Shown here in pieces: positions 62,237-64,000 of a stretch of DNA of 64,000 nt (within the stretch, counting starts at the first letter, position 1; every line of letters starts with the position of its first letter). The stretch lies in the NCBI GenBank assembly GCA_027475525.1, contig JAMWFC010000082.1, positions 992,001 through 1,056,000 on the forward strand, given 5' to 3'. Source of the DNA: Macrolepiota albuminosa. Its lineage: Eukaryota; Basidiomycota; Agaricomycetes; Agaricales; Agaricaceae. Under the pieces are notes generated by a model. That model saw only the letters and a program-made list of their open reading frames with translations. It was not told where the DNA came from and ran no database searches. The position numbers were made by a program, and so were the translations under genes.

Positions 62237-63600
62237 GAAGCGATTTCAAACATGTGGGAGAAAGAAAAATGAGAGGCAGCGTCAGCAACACAATTCTCTG
62301 AAGAAGATAACCACTCAGAAGAAAAAGAGAAGTCGAGGTGGCAGGCAAAGGCTATCAGATGTCGCACAAATTTCATGGTGGGCAGGGATCTGATCAACAG
62401 GTTCTGTATAGTGTTGAAGACAGCGTTGTTGTCTATGTGGAATATGACATGAGCTTCCTGAAAGGCCTTGCCCCAGCATAGAACTGCGTAGATTATGGCG
62501 AACATTTCTTTGACCTGGATGTGCTCTGATCGCAACCATCGAGAGCATTGAGCTGCAAACCATTTGGATTCAAAGTGGCCACCCAATCCCTTGGCACCGC
62601 TAGCATCAGTAAAGATGTTAATTTGGCGTCGTGATGGGCTTATGAAGCAAATTCCATTCCATGAGGGGGTGATGGAGTGCCACCATTTGATGTCGTGACA
62701 TGGAGGAGCAGGTATATGTTGGCAAGTAAATGGGGAAGTGGGGAAGGTAGCGGCGAAGTCGTGAAGGCGTTGGATAAAGGCATGTGAGAGTGGGATGACC
62801 TGAGATGTGAATTGGAGGAACCCTGTGAGTTCGTCAAGTTCCTTGAGAGTGCATGCACGGCGCATCATCCAGGATGACATCAGTTCATGGAGGAAATCAA
62901 GCCTCGTGGGAGGCAGGTGGACTTCCATTGCGATTGAGTCGAGCTCAAGACCCAAAAATTTGATGCAGGTGTCTGGGCCAACTACTTTGGAGGGCTGAAA
63001 CGTCAGGCTGAGTTGGGTAGCGAGATCCGTTGCCCACTGGAGGAACTTGTCGACCATTGGGTGGGGAACTGATGGTGGGAATATTTTCAAGAAGTTGTCG
63101 AGGTAGTGACACATGTGGGTGGGAACGTTGTATTGCAGTATTCAGTATAAGGCTTCTGCAAAGAGGTTGAAGATATATAGTGCAGATCTTCCCCCAAAAG
63201 CAAGGACAATGTTGAAGTAGAATTTCCCCAGCCATTCAAAGCCGAGGAGAGGCCAATCCTCTGGATGCATGGGGATGTGGCAGAACACTAATTCAAGATC
63301 GAGCTTTATCATCAGGGAACCTGGTCCCAATGCAATGAGATTGTGTATGGCTCGTTTGGCCATGTCATAGGCGATGGTGGCCTCAGAGTCAGCGATTCTG
63401 TCATTTACAGAGGTGCTGTCTGGCCAGGAAAGATGATGAATGCGTCGAATCTTAGATGAGCGTTTGCGAGTGACTGCTCCGATGGGGGATACACAAAAGT
63501 TGGGGAATGGTGGCATATCAAATGGTCCGTGGATATGCCTATTGGCAAGCTGCTTGGCAATGTCTGCGGTGATGGCGGAAGTAGTGGGGACATCGGTGAA
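62005..63600 (-). pseudogene. DIRS reverse transcriptase / RNase H, broken
   Basis: The RT starts near 63530 with FPNFCVSPIGAV, RRIHHLSWPDSTSVND, LMIKLDLELVFCHIP and WLGKFYFNIVLAFGGRSA, crosses one in-frame TGA (about 63139-63141) where Trp is expected, and continues to the catalytic HYLDNFLKI, in which the second Asp of the YxDD box is Asn. RNase H follows: INIFTDASGAKGLGGHF (catalytic Asp), EMFAIIYAVLCWG (Glu) and VIFHIDNNAVF (Asp), then VADAASHFS. Apart from the one stop the frame is open for more than 500 residues. It overlaps the recombinase frame at 62005-62236. Confidence 0.85.
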
Positions 63601-64000
63601 GGCTGTTCTTAAGTTGGAGCACTGTTGCGAGACAGAACGATCACCCGTGAACCCAATGTTAGCGCCAATACGTATTATTTGGAGTATCGACTTTACAAAT
63701 GTATGATTGGGATAATCTCATAAATAGTGTGCCCAAGCAAGCTCGTTGAGTGTTGATGAGATGGACAGGAGGCGTTCTATGGCAGCGAGTGGTGTATTGG
63801 CGTGAGGATTGGTGTTTGGGTGAGGAGGAGGTATGGGAAGCGTGGGGTCAAGAGGATCTAGAGGAGTGAAGCCGAGAAATGATGAAGAGCTGAGAAACAG
63901 GTGAAAAGCATCTGGGGGAGGGCCTGGGCGAGTCGTCTGGGTCTGGGGAGCACAGCTTGCCCGGCCGAGGACCTAGTCCTTGTGCTGGAGCCTATTGTGG
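63601..64000 (-). other. 5' part of the DIRS-like element, unassigned
   Basis: It lies upstream of the RT on the element strand. Short minus-strand protein-like stretches are broken by stops; no gag domain is recognised. Confidence 0.4.

Larger units (their letters stand above)
60511..64000 (-). mobile_element. DIRS-like tyrosine-recombinase retrotransposon, decayed
   Basis: The minus strand carries a reverse transcriptase/RNase H frame followed by a tyrosine recombinase frame, the combination that defines DIRS-order elements. At the 3' end two 148-bp direct copies (60511-60658 and 61020-61167) flank about 360 bp, which fits the B1-A2-B2 side of the split direct repeats seen in PAT/Ngaro-type elements; the A1 partner would lie past 64000. 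Stops, a frameshift and active-site changes show the copy is dead. The right end is outside the window. Confidence 0.82.

Overview
The window reads as genomic DNA of a basidiomycete fungus, most likely an Agaricomycete. The host genes are densely packed, carry many short GT-AG introns (about 43-60 nt), and encode a fungal set: AVL9, RAD4, TRM61, a Ste7/Fuz7-type MAPKK, NTA1, MDE1 and a GH27 alpha-galactosidase. The repeats are Ty3/gypsy, Tc1/mariner and tyrosine-recombinase (DIRS-like) elements. The species cannot be named from the sequence. All gene models are read by eye from exon frames and splice junctions.

Layout. 1-12.1 kb is a graveyard of retroelements: a decayed minus-strand Ty3/gypsy gag-pol (1-5.76 kb) split by a Tc1/mariner element with long terminal inverted repeats (1074-2515); a second minus-strand retropepsin fragment (5.8-7.0 kb); a possible LTR (7236-7751); and a plus-strand gag-retropepsin fragment (9.67-11.6 kb). 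12.2-59.7 kb is host DNA: an ORC6-like gene, NAD(P)HX epimerase, a MYND-finger protein, a MAPKK, a DUF2235 hydrolase, an unresolved cysteine-bearing locus, AVL9 with a fold-back MITE just upstream, a family of unknown secreted protein, a BNR-type secreted protein, a RidA protein, an MFS transporter, RAD4, TRM61, a PAS protein, alpha-galactosidase, MDE1, a RecQ helicase and NTA1. 60.5-64 kb is a decayed DIRS-like retroelement on the minus strand, with its repeat-A2-repeat 3' end visible and its 5' end beyond the window.

The most striking structure is not a gene. Thirty-two exact tandem duplications, every one with a period of exactly 77 bp, are scattered through transposons, exons, introns and intergenic DNA. 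Removing one copy restores each reading frame or splice site that I could check. A constant length on unrelated sequences points to an assembly artefact (contigs overlapping by a 77-base k-mer and joined without merging) rather than to biology. Anyone using this sequence should collapse these before judging genes broken.

The host genes do not form one pathway. DNA maintenance is represented three times (ORC6-like, RAD4, RecQ), and there is metabolite repair or salvage (NAD(P)HX epimerase, RidA, MDE1), signalling (MAPKK, PAS), secretion (AVL9, three secreted proteins) and protein turnover (NTA1). Divergent pairs with shared upstream DNA are MFS/RAD4, TRM61/PAS and alpha-galactosidase/MDE1. I found no convincing rRNA, tRNA, CRISPR array or riboswitch.
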